This document shows positions 8,594-17,487 of a DNA stretch of 64,000 bases, piece after piece. Where the stretch lies: NCBI GenBank assembly GCA_964514215.1, contig CAZEPW010000002.1:1-64000 (forward strand), written 5' to 3'. Positions within the stretch are counted from its first letter, which is position 1. Every line of letters begins with the position of its first letter. A program made the translations under genes and the position numbers. The notes under the pieces were generated by a model. The model saw nothing but the letters and a program-made list of their open reading frames with translations, did not search any database and was not told the origin of the DNA. Source of the stretch: CAYQUC01 sp964514215. GTDB taxonomy: Bacteria > Pseudomonadota > Gammaproteobacteria > UBA6429 > Thiohalophilaceae.

Positions 8594-9670
8594 ATGTTAA
8601 CTGCTCTTAATCGTTGGTATCAACGAAATTTCACTGATCCTCAGGCGGTGTTGTTAGTTATATTATTGGTTTTGGGTTTTACCATTATTTTATTATTAGG
8701 CGACATGTTGGCTCCGGTATTTGCTGCTGTGGTTATTGCCTATCTATTAGAAAGCCCTGTTCAATTAATGAAAAAATACGGCGCCCGTCGTCGAGATTCA
8801 GTTATTTGGATATTCTTACTCTTTTTAACCATTTTATTTTTTCTGGTGTTTGGTATATTGCCTCTGTTGTTAAATCAAATAACACAGCTTTTAGCAGAGC
8901 TTCCAAGTTATGTTGGTAAAGGGCAGGAGTTATTATTATCGCTTCAAAATAAACTGCATTTTATACCTGCTAATGACATTGAATCTTTAGGTAATGTTGT
9001 TAAATCTGAAATTGCTGGTTTAGGTCAAATTGTTTTTACGATGTCTTTGGCTTCGATACCGGGAATTATTGTAGCGTTAATCTATTTAATTTTAGTTCCA
9101 ATGTTAGTTTTATTTTTTATGAAAGATAAATGGCAAATACTTAATTGGTTATCTCGTTATATGCCGAGTCAACGAGGTTTAGCCAATAAAGTGTGGACTG
9201 AGCTTGATATACAGCTCGGTAAATACGTTAAAGGAAAGTTTTGGGAGTTTTTAATTTTAGGCAGTTCGGTTTATATTTGCTTTACTTTTTTTGATTTGAA
9301 ATACGCTATTTTATTATCGGTATTAGTGGGTCTGTCTGTTGTAATGCCGTATATTGGTATTATGATTGTATCAATTCCTTTTGTGTTGGTTGCTTACTTT
9401 CAATTTGGATTTGGTTCGGAGCTTTATGCTTTATTATTGGCGTATTTTATTATTAATGCGCTTGATGGTTATGTTTTGGTGCCAATTTTATTTTCTGAAG
9501 TTGTTAATATTCATCCTATCGCAATTATTATTAGTATTTTATTATTTGGTGGTCTTTGGGGCTTGTGGGGGGTATTTTTCGCAATACCATTAGCAACTTT
9601 GATTAATGCGATATTGCGATCTTGGCCGTGTGCTGAAGATGCCCAAATTAGCACTACAAATAACCCCTGA
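8594..9670 (+). CDS. AI-2E/PerM-family membrane protein
   Basis: A 358-aa polytopic inner-membrane protein. Hydrophobic segments are found around residues 18-55 (two), 75-95, 150-180, 215-240, 245-275 and 300-340. This is the topology of the AI-2E transporter family (PerM/YdgG/TqsA), including the amphipathic region between the third and fourth segments. 'VVMPYIGIMIVSIPFVLVA' and 'LFGGLWGLWGVFFAIPLAT' match the conserved C-terminal family segments. Members export small solutes or act as Na+/H+ exchangers; the substrate is not predictable. It is the last gene of the lysR run and converges with the PIN-PhoH gene. Confidence 0.85.
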   Translation: MLTALNRWYQRNFTDPQAVLLVILLVLGFTIILLLGDMLAPVFAAVVIAYLLESPVQLMKKYGARRRDSVIWIFLLFLTILFFLVFGILPLLLNQITQLLAELPSYVGKGQELLLSLQNKLHFIPANDIESLGNVVKSEIAGLGQIVFTMSLASIPGIIVALIYLILVPMLVLFFMKDKWQILNWLSRYMPSQRGLANKVWTELDIQLGKYVKGKFWEFLILGSSVYICFTFFDLKYAILLSVLVGLSVVMPYIGIMIVSIPFVLVAYFQFGFGSELYALLLAYFIINALDGYVLVPILFSEVVNIHPIAIIISILLFGGLWGLWGVFFAIPLATLINAILRSWPCAEDAQISTTNNP

Positions 9671-9738
9671 TTGGTATCAGAAAAATGATGGTTTAATTTC
9701 AGGCTCCGGCTCAAAATTTTACCAAAATGACGGCTATA

Positions 9739-11175
9739 TCATAATGCATCTGCTGCAAAATCGGCTAGTCTTGAACGCTCACCGCGTCTAAGGGTCACAT
9801 GGCCACTGTGTTGCCACTTTTTGAATCGATCAACTGTATAGGTTAAACCCGAAGTGGTTTCAGTTAAATAGGGCGTATCTATTTGAGCGACATTGCCCAA
9901 ACAAACTACTTTAGTACCGGGGCCTGCTCTGGTGACTAATGTTTTTAATTGTTTTGGTGTTAAGTTTTGAGCTTCATCAATAATTATAAATCGATTTAAA
10001 AACGTTCGACCGCGCATAAATGTAATTGATCGTAGTTTTATACGTTTACTTAATAAATCATTAGTAGCCGCTCTTGCCCAATCGCCGCCGCCTTCTGCGC
10101 TATCAGTGTTGGTTAATACTTCAAGGTTGTCCATTAATGCGCCCATCCAGGGTGCCATTTTTTCTTCTTCGGTTCCGGGTAAAAAACCGATATCTTCACC
10201 TATTGGAATAGTTGCTCGAGTCATCACAATTTCTCGGTAAAGTTTTTTTTCTAACGTTTGCTCTAATGCTGCTGCCAGTGTTAATAAGGTTTTACCGGTG
10301 CCTGCAATGCCAAGTAATGATACAAAATCAATTTCAGGATCCATCAATAGGTTCAGAGCAAAATTTTGTTCGCGATTTCTGGCATTAATTCCCCAGACAG
10401 TATTATGCGAAGCATGGAAGTTGCGTGCAGTTTCTATCGTTAATTCATTATTCTTATATTCACGAACGATAAATTCATTATTGCGTTCATGATCATTTGT
10501 TAGAAATTCACCGGGATACCAATTATTTTGATCGGGGTTGGTTATTTTATAATAAGACTTGCCGTTATCTACCCACGACTCCATTCTATCACCGTGATCA
10601 TCCCAAAAATTTTTTTCCAGTTCACGGCTTCCTGAGTATAATAAATTAACATCATCAAGAACTTGATCGTTAAAATAATCTTCTGCATGCAAACCAACAG
10701 TGGCTGCTTTAATCCTGAGGTTTATGTCTTTTGATACTAGTGTTACCTTTGTATCGGCTAAGTTTTCTTGTAAAGCAACGCAGGTGCTTAATAGATTGTT
10801 ATCGGCTTTATTACCTGGAAATTGTTGAGGTAAAGAGTTGGTGTAATTTTTGGTTTGAAAAAATAATCGTCCGAATTGGGTTTCAGTAATATTTAAGGAA
10901 TCGGCTAAGGAATTTATATTTAAACTAATGCCTTTTTCAATATCTTCGGGGGTCGCACCTTTCATTAAATCGTCAAGAAAGCGACTAGATTGGCGTGCAT
11001 TACGTGCAACTTCAGATGGGCCGGTTTTATTATTATCTAATTCCTCAAGAACAATCATTGCCAGAAAAACATCATGCTCTTGAAATCGGAGTAGGGCTGT
11101 GGGATCATGCATTAGAACATTAGTGTCTAATACGTATATTCGATTATGTTGTTTGCTCTTATTTTGTTTTGTCAT
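9739..11175 (-). CDS. PIN-domain PhoH-family ATPase
   Basis: A fusion of an N-terminal PIN ribonuclease domain and a C-terminal PhoH helicase-like ATPase (PhoH2 architecture), 478 aa. The PIN domain has 'YVLDTNVLMHDP' with its acidic residues and 'VLEELDNNK'. The ATPase has Walker A 'GIAGTGKTLL' (about residue 290) and Walker B 'FIIIDEAQNLTPKQL'. PhoH2 proteins have been described as RNA-unwinding and cleaving enzymes; a role in RNA turnover is plausible but not shown here. The gene lies seven bases after bcp on the same strand. Confidence 0.9.
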   Translation of the reverse strand: MTKQNKSKQHNRIYVLDTNVLMHDPTALLRFQEHDVFLAMIVLEELDNNKTGPSEVARNARQSSRFLDDLMKGATPEDIEKGISLNINSLADSLNITETQFGRLFFQTKNYTNSLPQQFPGNKADNNLLSTCVALQENLADTKVTLVSKDINLRIKAATVGLHAEDYFNDQVLDDVNLLYSGSRELEKNFWDDHGDRMESWVDNGKSYYKITNPDQNNWYPGEFLTNDHERNNEFIVREYKNNELTIETARNFHASHNTVWGINARNREQNFALNLLMDPEIDFVSLLGIAGTGKTLLTLAAALEQTLEKKLYREIVMTRATIPIGEDIGFLPGTEEEKMAPWMGALMDNLEVLTNTDSAEGGGDWARAATNDLLSKRIKLRSITFMRGRTFLNRFIIIDEAQNLTPKQLKTLVTRAGPGTKVVCLGNVAQIDTPYLTETTSGLTYTVDRFKKWQHSGHVTLRRGERSRLADFAADAL

Positions 11176-11181
11176 GTATAT

Positions 11182-11658
11182 TTAGGATTTATTAAGTAAT
11201 TTAACTGCATCTAGCACCTCATTAACGTGACCATCTACTTTAACTTTACGCCATTGTTGGTAAAGCTTGCCTTTTGAATCAATAATGAAGGTACTGCGTT
11301 CAATACCACGTACTTTTTTACCATACATATTTTTCATTTTTATGACTTCAAATAAGTCACATAGAACTTCCTCCGTGTCTGATAACAAATCAAAGGGAAA
11401 TTTTTGTTTTTCTTTAAAGTTTTCGTGAGTTCGAACACTATCACGGGATACTCCTAGAATAACAGTATTTTGTTTTTTGAATTTTTCTATATTATCTTTA
11501 AATGCCTGTCCTTCTTTGGTACAGCCCGGAGTATTATCTCTTGGGTAAAAGTATAGTACGACATTTTTATCTTTTAAATCAGAAAGCGAAATTTTTTTAT
11601 CACCCGTTGCATTTAATTTAAAATTTGGAATTTTTTTACCAATTTCGATATTACTCAT
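11182..11658 (-). CDS. bcp: Thiol peroxidase of the Bcp/PrxQ family
   Basis: A 158-aa thioredoxin-fold peroxiredoxin reducing H2O2 and organic hydroperoxides. The peroxidatic Cys lies in 'YFYPRDNTPGCTKEG'. The helix position five residues later, which carries the resolving Cys in E. coli Bcp, lacks one here; a Cys further on ('EEVLCDLFEV') is available. Conserved 'GVSRDSVRTHENF', 'FDLLSD' and 'ERSTFIIDSKG' support the family. It is in a minus-strand run with the GcvR-like gene (10-bp gap) and PIN-PhoH (6-bp gap), an association common in gammaproteobacteria. Confidence 0.92.
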   Translation of the reverse strand: MSNIEIGKKIPNFKLNATGDKKISLSDLKDKNVVLYFYPRDNTPGCTKEGQAFKDNIEKFKKQNTVILGVSRDSVRTHENFKEKQKFPFDLLSDTEEVLCDLFEVIKMKNMYGKKVRGIERSTFIIDSKGKLYQQWRKVKVDGHVNEVLDAVKLLNKS

Positions 11659-11668
11659 TTTGCAACTC

Positions 11669-12232
11669 TTATGCCTTAATTGGCTCTATTACCGCGTCTA
11701 AGTTTAGTTGGTCGCAATATTCAAGGAACTCATCGCGTAATACTGCTATTTGCATTTTTGCTGGAATCTCAAGAATCATGTTAAGCGTGAACATAGCCGT
11801 ACCCGTGTGTGCGGCGTTATAACTTCCTGTATATAATTCATAAATATTAATATCTCGAGACGAAAAAAACTCAGCCAATTCATGTACAATTCCTTGATGA
11901 TCGAGTGCTATTACTTCAACTGAATATGGAAGTGCGTCTGCTTCTGACTGACGTTTATCGGTACGGCTACACGATACTGATAAATTTAATGTTTCTTGTA
12001 AACTCGGCAACGAGGATTCAAGTTTTGCGATATTGTTCCAGTTGCCGCTAATGAGCATTATAATGGCGAATTCACCACCTAATACCGTCATACGGCTGTC
12101 TACGATATTACAGCCATAGGACAATATGGTATTGGATAATTTCGTCACTAAACCGGGCTTATCATGGCCTAGTGCAGATAAAACTAATAAATTACTCATG
12201 GTTTGTTTATCATTTCCTGTTATTTTGTTCAT
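11669..12232 (-). CDS. gcvR: Glycine cleavage system repressor-like ACT-domain protein
   Basis: The protein contains two tandem ACT domains: residues about 13-90, starting 'SNLLVLSALGHDKPGLVTKL', and about 105-180, 'VEVIALDHQGIVHELAEFFS'. 'GCNIVDSRMTVLGGEFAIIML' is characteristic of GcvR, which in E. coli antagonises GcvA to control the glycine cleavage operon. No DNA-binding domain is present. The ATG at 12232 is used; an in-frame ATG at 12199 (MSNLLVLS) fits the usual family start better, but neither has a strong ribosome site. It sits upstream of bcp, as often seen. Confidence 0.85.
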   Translation of the reverse strand: MNKITGNDKQTMSNLLVLSALGHDKPGLVTKLSNTILSYGCNIVDSRMTVLGGEFAIIMLISGNWNNIAKLESSLPSLQETLNLSVSCSRTDKRQSEADALPYSVEVIALDHQGIVHELAEFFSSRDINIYELYTGSYNAAHTGTAMFTLNMILEIPAKMQIAVLRDEFLEYCDQLNLDAVIEPIKA

Positions 12233-12271
12233 ATTTTATATCGTAGTTTAAAATATGAATTGATGTAAGTT

Positions 12272-13351
12272 TTATATTTTTGCATTTCGTAATTGTTCGG
12301 CTGCATCTTCGGGGCTGACCGTATTAACAAATAGCCCGGATCCTAATTCGAAACCACTTGGGATACTGGTTCTGGGGCAAATTTCTAAATGCCAATGATA
12401 ACTTTCGGATAGTGATTGATGCTCTGCTCCGCGAGGTTGTGAATGTAAAAAATAATTGTATTGTGCTCCACCAATAACAGCATCTAATCGGGTCATGGTG
12501 TTTTTTAAAATTTTTGCAAAATCGAGACTTTGTTCTTGAGTTAATGTTAAAAAATCACTTGAATGTGATAGTGGCAAAATTTGCACTTCCCATTCATAGC
12601 GACTAGCAAAGGGTTTAATTGCAATAAAAAATTCTGATCGTTCTATAACATATTGTCCAACATTGATTTGTCGTAATACTTTACCCGTATCCCGTTCGTA
12701 AATTGTTGTTTCAAATGTAAGGGCTTCATCAATTAAACAACAAAATATACATTTGTGATTTTTATCATAATAAAGTTTGGAGTGGTGTAGTTCATCATGA
12801 ACATTTTGTGGCACAACCGGTAGCGCAATAATTTGGCTGTGGGTGTGAGCCATGCTTGCACCAGCAGCCGGGCCAAAGTTTTTAAAGACTAAAACGTATT
12901 TAAGGCGATCATCCATGTCATAGATTTGTTGAATACGATCTTTGTAGGCTAAAAATAATAAAGATAAATGTTCAATGCTCATTTCATGGATAGCGATACC
13001 ATGTTGCGTGTGATCAACGATAACCTCATGTCGGCCATAACCTTCAATAGCTTGTTGTAGCCCAAAAGTTGGCATTGGGGTATTTCTGTCGTCACCTAAC
13101 ACCGGATAAAGATTTTCTACAATTCGAATTTTCCAATCTTGAGAATTGGGATAGCTGGTAATTTCTGGTGGAGTCATCGATTCGTTACCCGTGCAAAATG
13201 GACATTTCGAGACATGTTCTCTGGTATCGCGGGGGGCTGCTTGTTCGTCTTTTTGTGGCCGCATACTTCGAGCTGTTGCTACTAATACTGATTCACTTGG
13301 AACGATTGGATTGATGCGTATTTCACGCAAGTTATTCTCATCTGACTGCAT
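12272..13351 (-). CDS. Galactose-1-phosphate uridylyltransferase-like nucleotidyltransferase
   Basis: A 359-aa HIT-superfamily GalT-like enzyme. Zn ligands are suggested by 'CPFCTG' near residue 50 and 'CIFC' near residue 205. The active-site segment reads 'GASMAHTHSQIIALP': both His and the Gln are kept, but the canonical HPHxQ is HTHxQ. The C-terminal part has the second Zn/active-site block 'YHWHLEICPR'. This variant occurs in GalT-like proteins that may transfer AMP or UMP to other sugar phosphates, so galactose metabolism should not be assumed. No galK or galE is nearby. It is divergent from dapA. Confidence 0.75.
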   Translation of the reverse strand: MQSDENNLREIRINPIVPSESVLVATARSMRPQKDEQAAPRDTREHVSKCPFCTGNESMTPPEITSYPNSQDWKIRIVENLYPVLGDDRNTPMPTFGLQQAIEGYGRHEVIVDHTQHGIAIHEMSIEHLSLLFLAYKDRIQQIYDMDDRLKYVLVFKNFGPAAGASMAHTHSQIIALPVVPQNVHDELHHSKLYYDKNHKCIFCCLIDEALTFETTIYERDTGKVLRQINVGQYVIERSEFFIAIKPFASRYEWEVQILPLSHSSDFLTLTQEQSLDFAKILKNTMTRLDAVIGGAQYNYFLHSQPRGAEHQSLSESYHWHLEICPRTSIPSGFELGSGLFVNTVSPEDAAEQLRNAKI

Positions 13352-13579
13352 TTAAAACTCCGTTTAGCTATTAATTATGTATATTTATTGCGTATTTCCT
13401 TAATCTAAAAAAGCATGATATTTTGATACGGCTAATGAATTGATTGAATTTGCTTAAAATCATCAATAATGTCTTTATTGTGTCATTTTACAACAATTTT
13501 TTAATGACTCAGGTCATGATTGCTTGTTCAATTTTCATTGCTACAGTACCATTGCAGCTGGATTTTGTGGGGAAAAAAT

Positions 13580-14455
13580 ATGTTCCAAGGTAGTTTGGTT
13601 GCTCTAGTCACACCAATGCGTGAGGATGGTAGCGTTGATTTTGACAGTTTACATAATTTAGTCGAATTTCATGTTGATAATGGCACTAATGCGATTATTG
13701 CCATGGGAACAACGGGTGAGTCTGCGACATTGTCACAATCAGAGCATTGTGAAGTAATTCGGCAAGTTGTTGATTCTTCTAATAAAAGAGTGCCTATTAT
13801 TGCAGGCACTGGTGCTAATTCAACAACTGAAGCCATCGAGTTAACGCAGTGTGCTTTGCAAGCTGGCGCTGATGCTTGTTTGTTGGTAACACCGTATTAT
13901 AACAAACCAACTCAACGGGGCTTATACCTTCACTATAAAGCGGTTGCTGAAGCTGTCGCAATACCTCAAATTTTGTATAATGTTCCAGGACGTACTGCAG
14001 TTGATATGTTACCTGCTACTGTTAAGCAATTATCAAGTATTGCGAATATTATCGGAGTTAAAGAAGCGACAGGCGATATGGCGCGAATTAAAACGTTAAT
14101 TGAAGAGTGTCCTGATGATTTTTATGTTTGGAGTGGTGACGATGCTACGGCTTTAGATGCAATATTGCTGGGTGCCAAAGGTGATATATCGGTGACAGCG
14201 AATGTGGCTCCAAAGTTAATGCAGGAAATGTGCTCCGCAGCCTTGCAAGGAGACCGGGAAACTGCACTTGAAATTAATCAGCGATTAATGCCGTTACACG
14301 AAAATTTATTTGTTGAAGCAAATCCAATTCCGGTGAAATGGGCTTTAATGGAAATGGCTAAGATAGCAACCGGTATTCGATTACCGTTAACACCATTATC
14401 GAACGAATTCCATGAAACGGTACGTTCTGCACTAAAAAGTGCTGATGTGCTTTGA
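13580..14455 (+). CDS. dapA: 4-hydroxy-tetrahydrodipicolinate synthase
   Basis: Condenses pyruvate with aspartate semialdehyde in the first committed step of diaminopimelate/lysine synthesis. The 291-aa TIM-barrel protein has the family signatures 'GTTGESATLS', 'YYNKPTQRGLY' and 'YNVPGRT'. The Schiff-base Lys161 lies in 'GVKEATGD'. The ATG at 13580, preceded by TGGGGA, gives the standard length; an in-frame TTG 60 bases upstream is rejected because it adds an unrelated N-terminus. It leads the dapA-bamC-MBL-purC run, a conserved gammaproteobacterial order. Confidence 0.95.
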   Translation: MFQGSLVALVTPMREDGSVDFDSLHNLVEFHVDNGTNAIIAMGTTGESATLSQSEHCEVIRQVVDSSNKRVPIIAGTGANSTTEAIELTQCALQAGADACLLVTPYYNKPTQRGLYLHYKAVAEAVAIPQILYNVPGRTAVDMLPATVKQLSSIANIIGVKEATGDMARIKTLIEECPDDFYVWSGDDATALDAILLGAKGDISVTANVAPKLMQEMCSAALQGDRETALEINQRLMPLHENLFVEANPIPVKWALMEMAKIATGIRLPLTPLSNEFHETVRSALKSADVL

Positions 14456-14486
14456 AACCAATTTAAAAATTATAAGTGAAATCATT

Positions 14487-15590
14487 ATGTTCTATGCTTG
14501 CGCACGCATGAAAGCAGTTTTTTATATATTTTCATTTTCAACCTTGTTATTAGTTGTTAGTTGTTCGTCCTCAGATAAAAAAGCAGTTTATCAAGATGTG
14601 GCGACTGAAAAACCATTAGTTGTGCCACCGGATATTGTGATGCCATCTCAAAATAGTGCTTTAACTGTTCCTGAAATTGCACCTCAGAGCACAACGTATA
14701 AAATATATTCTCAAAAAAAATCGAATAATTCGGGTGAGTTATTAAAAGATCGAACCACTGGAATTCGTTTGCTTCGTGATGGTGCGATTCGATGGTTAGA
14801 AATTGATGCAGAGCCAAAAGATATTTGGAATAAAGCCATTGATTATTTTCAACGTACTGGTTTTACAATTAAAATCAAAGAACCTAAGTTAGGCATTATT
14901 GAAACTAATTGGTTAGAAAATAAATCCAATGTGCCAACAAATTGGTTTTCTCAGATGTTTAAAAATATGTACCGAGGTCAAAAGGATAAGTATCGGGTTC
15001 GGTTGGAGAGAAATAGTGCTAATACACGTACGTTAATGTTTTTAACGCATCGTGGTGGTATGGAAAAAGAAATTGATACTGATGATGAGGAAACTAAATT
15101 AGTGTGGATTCCGTTAGCATCTGATTCGGAGTTAGAAGCTGAAATGTTACAGCGATTTTTAGTTTATTTAGGGAATGATGAAGCCACCGTATCGAAACTG
15201 TTTTCTAACTCTGTGCCGCAGAAAAGAACAACTATCGTTACAGTTGATGGGAATATTCAATATCTAAAAGTAAAAGAAATTTTTTCACGAACTTGGCGAC
15301 GCACCGGGTTAGCGATAGATCGTCTAGGTTTTACTGTTGAAGATAAAAACCGAAGTGCTGGAATATATTACATCAAAGTTTCTAAAGCATTTATTGAAAC
15401 TGAATTAAATAATGGTGGTTTCTTTTCTAATTTATTTAGTGAAAAAGATCAAGATATCACTCAGTATTTAATTTCGCTTGATGATAAAAAAGATGAAACA
15501 TATATTCATGTATTAACTCGTCAAGGTGACGAGAATAAATCACCATTACAAAAACTGATTGTTGAAAAGTTAGACGAGTTATTGAAATAA
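14487..15590 (+). CDS. bamC: Outer membrane assembly lipoprotein BamC
   Basis: Lipoprotein component of the BAM complex that inserts beta-barrel proteins into the outer membrane. The signal peptide ends in the lipobox 'LVVSC', with the lipidated Cys followed by SSSDKK. An unstructured proline-containing segment comes next, then two helix-grip domains ('GIRLLRDGAIRWLEIDAEP' and 'IQYLKVKEIFSRTWRRTGLAI'), as in E. coli BamC. The start could be the ATG at 14487 or 14508; a weak AGTGA favours the former. Its position directly behind dapA is the classical location (formerly nlpB/dapX). Confidence 0.88.
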   Translation: MFYACARMKAVFYIFSFSTLLLVVSCSSSDKKAVYQDVATEKPLVVPPDIVMPSQNSALTVPEIAPQSTTYKIYSQKKSNNSGELLKDRTTGIRLLRDGAIRWLEIDAEPKDIWNKAIDYFQRTGFTIKIKEPKLGIIETNWLENKSNVPTNWFSQMFKNMYRGQKDKYRVRLERNSANTRTLMFLTHRGGMEKEIDTDDEETKLVWIPLASDSELEAEMLQRFLVYLGNDEATVSKLFSNSVPQKRTTIVTVDGNIQYLKVKEIFSRTWRRTGLAIDRLGFTVEDKNRSAGIYYIKVSKAFIETELNNGGFFSNLFSEKDQDITQYLISLDDKKDETYIHVLTRQGDENKSPLQKLIVEKLDELLK

Positions 15591-15593
15591 TAA

Positions 15594-16352
15594 ATGCGCT
15601 TTGCATCATTAGGTAGTGGCAGTAAAGGAAATGCAGCTCTTATTCAAGATGCTACAACGACAATTATGGTGGATTGTGGTTTTTCAGTTAAAGAGACTGA
15701 AAAACGTTTAAAAAGATTAAACCAAGCTCCAGAAGATATAACCGCCTTGTTTGTTACTCATGAGCATGGTGATCATATTAAAGGTGTTGGTGCTTTTGCT
15801 CGTAAATATAAATTACCGGTGTGTATGACTCGAGGGACAGCTAAATGGCATGGTTTAGGTGACATTCCGGCTCTTAGATACATTGCAGTAGATGGTGATA
15901 CGGTATTTGGCGCGCTAACGATTACTTCGTTTACCGTGCCACACGATGCTAATGAGCCTTGTCAATTTATCATATCAAATAAAAAAAGTCGTTTTGCGAT
16001 GTTAACTGATGTTGGGCACTGTACTGCGCATATTAAAACACAGTTAAAAGATTGTGATGCATTATTATTAGAATGTAACCACGATAAAACCATGTTATTA
16101 AATGGTTTATATCCGGCTTCACTAAAGCATCGAGTTGGTGGCGAATATGGGCATTTAAGTAATGAGCAAGCATCTGAATTAGTAAGTGAAATACAACACG
16201 ATGAGCTAAAGCACATCATTGTTGCGCATGTTAGTGATAAAAATAATAATAAAAAATTAGCAATAGACAGTTTGCAGTCGGTGCTAACGAAAAAAAATAT
16301 TGGTATTTCCGTTATTGATCAACATGACGGAATGGATTGGCAAGAAATTTAA
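15594..16352 (+). CDS. MBL-fold metallo-hydrolase (YycJ/WalJ-like)
   Basis: Metallo-beta-lactamase-fold hydrolase of 252 aa. The metal motif is 'THEHGDH' (about residue 56); further ligands are in 'VPHDANEPCQF', 'LTDVGHCT' and 'LLECNHD'. 'RFASLGSGSKGNA' at the N-terminus is typical of the YycJ/WalJ group, suggested to be nucleases involved in double-strand end processing. In this neighbourhood between bamC and purC the gene is conserved in many gammaproteobacteria, but its substrate is not settled. It starts three bases after bamC stops, so translation is probably coupled. Confidence 0.85.
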   Translation: MRFASLGSGSKGNAALIQDATTTIMVDCGFSVKETEKRLKRLNQAPEDITALFVTHEHGDHIKGVGAFARKYKLPVCMTRGTAKWHGLGDIPALRYIAVDGDTVFGALTITSFTVPHDANEPCQFIISNKKSRFAMLTDVGHCTAHIKTQLKDCDALLLECNHDKTMLLNGLYPASLKHRVGGEYGHLSNEQASELVSEIQHDELKHIIVAHVSDKNNNKKLAIDSLQSVLTKKNIGISVIDQHDGMDWQEI

Positions 16353-16381
16353 AATTAAATATTGGGTTTGAGGAATAACAC

Positions 16382-17092
16382 ATGAAAAAAGTATCTGAAT
16401 TATTTTCAGGAAAGGCTAAAACTGTTTTTACTACAGAAGAAAAAGATCGTTTGATTCTGCATTTTCGAAATGATACTTCAGCATTTGATGGTGAAAAAAT
16501 AGAACAGCTCGATCGTAAGGGCATGGTTAATAATAAATTTAATGCCTTTATTATGGAAAAAATACATGAGGCAGGTATTGAAACGCATCACGTTGAATTA
16601 TTATCCGAGCAAGATTCATTAGTAAAAAATTTAGACATGTTACCGATTGAATGTGTGATTCGAAATATAAGCACTGGTAGTTTGTGCAAACGCTTGGGGG
16701 TTGAAGATGGATTGGATTTAATGCCGCCAACATTTGAGTTCTTTTTAAAGAATGATGAGCTTCATGATCCAATGATTAATGAATTTCACATCGAAACATT
16801 TAATTGGGCAACAGCTTCTGAAGTTGTTGATATGAAGCAATTAACATTTAAAATAAATGATATCCTGAAAAAGTTATTTAATGATGCTGGATTACTTTTG
16901 GTGGATTATAAACTTGAATTTGGTCGTTACGATGGTAAGATAGTGTTAGGAGATGAATTTACTCCTGATGGCTGTCGCCTTTGGGATATAGAAACCCGCG
17001 CTAAAATGGACAAAGATCGCTTTCGACAGGGCTTAGGAGGTGTTGTAGAGGCTTATGAAGAAGTCGCACATCGACTTGGGGTTAGTTTGTAG
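16382..17092 (+). CDS. purC: Phosphoribosylaminoimidazole-succinocarboxamide synthase
   Basis: SAICAR synthetase of de novo purine synthesis, ligating aspartate to CAIR with ATP. The 236-aa length equals the E. coli enzyme. Signatures include 'LFSGKAKTVF', 'FRNDTSAFDGEK', 'LPIECVIRNISTGSL', 'LLVDYKLEFGR' and 'EFTPDGCRLWD'. A GAGGAATAACAC leader gives a good ribosome site. Last gene of the dapA run, separated from the MBL gene by 29 bp. Confidence 0.96.
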   Translation: MKKVSELFSGKAKTVFTTEEKDRLILHFRNDTSAFDGEKIEQLDRKGMVNNKFNAFIMEKIHEAGIETHHVELLSEQDSLVKNLDMLPIECVIRNISTGSLCKRLGVEDGLDLMPPTFEFFLKNDELHDPMINEFHIETFNWATASEVVDMKQLTFKINDILKKLFNDAGLLLVDYKLEFGRYDGKIVLGDEFTPDGCRLWDIETRAKMDKDRFRQGLGGVVEAYEEVAHRLGVSL

Positions 17093-17280
17093 TTTATTAT
17101 TGATTTCATAAAACTCAGCTGCTCGTTCTGTAATACTTTTAATTCCATACATATTAGGGTGGTATAGTGATATGTCACCCCGTTATATACTCCTATTACA
17201 GCTTTTTCTAAACTATCTTTCTCACTTTTTAACATTTCACCACTGACTTCAGAGCTATACCAGAAAAAAATTAGTTTAAA

Positions 17281-17341
17281 CTCGTCATTTTGGAGTTTTA
17301 ATTTTGGATTCCGGCTTAAATCATTGCTGGAATGACAGTTA
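17281..17341. repeat. Degenerate REP-like palindromic intergenic element
   Basis: The segment begins CTCGTCATTTTGGAG, contains GGATTCCGGCTT and ends GCTGGAATGACAG. It has the layout of dispersed bacterial palindromes of the type 'GTCATTCC...GGATTCC...GGAATGAC', with several mismatches. Only one copy was noticed in the window. Confidence 0.4.
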
Positions 17342-17416
17342 TTTTAAAATTGGGTTTTAAAACAGTCTTTCCTGTGAAATTTAGCACCGATGAGGTGTTT
17401 TAAATGTCAGACCAGC

Positions 17417-17443
17417 TAAAGTTAAATGTCATTTTCCCGATAT
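17417..17443 (+). promoter_or_regulatory. Sigma-28 (FliA)-like promoter for chemoreceptor genes
   Basis: TAAAGTTA (17417-17424), an 11-bp spacer, then CCCGATAT (17436-17443) match the FliA consensus TAAAGTTT-N11-GCCGATAA at 13 of 16 positions. It lies 44 bp before the ATG of the first chemoreceptor. Control with the flagellar/chemotaxis regulon is inferred. Confidence 0.75.
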
Positions 17444-17487
17444 ATAAGGGTATCTGTGGGGTTGTTGGTTTTAGGTGAATAGCATTT

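Larger units (their letters stand above)
17093..17487. other. 395-bp intergenic region with repeat-like element and MCP promoter
   Basis: Between purC and the first chemoreceptor there is a degenerate REP-like element (17281-17341) and a sigma-28-like promoter (17417-17443). On the minus strand a frame stays open from about 17350 to 17053 (protein-like tail 'EQLSFMKSIINYKL'). It runs into purC and part of it is just translated repeat, so it is regarded as a possible remnant rather than a gene. Confidence 0.45.
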
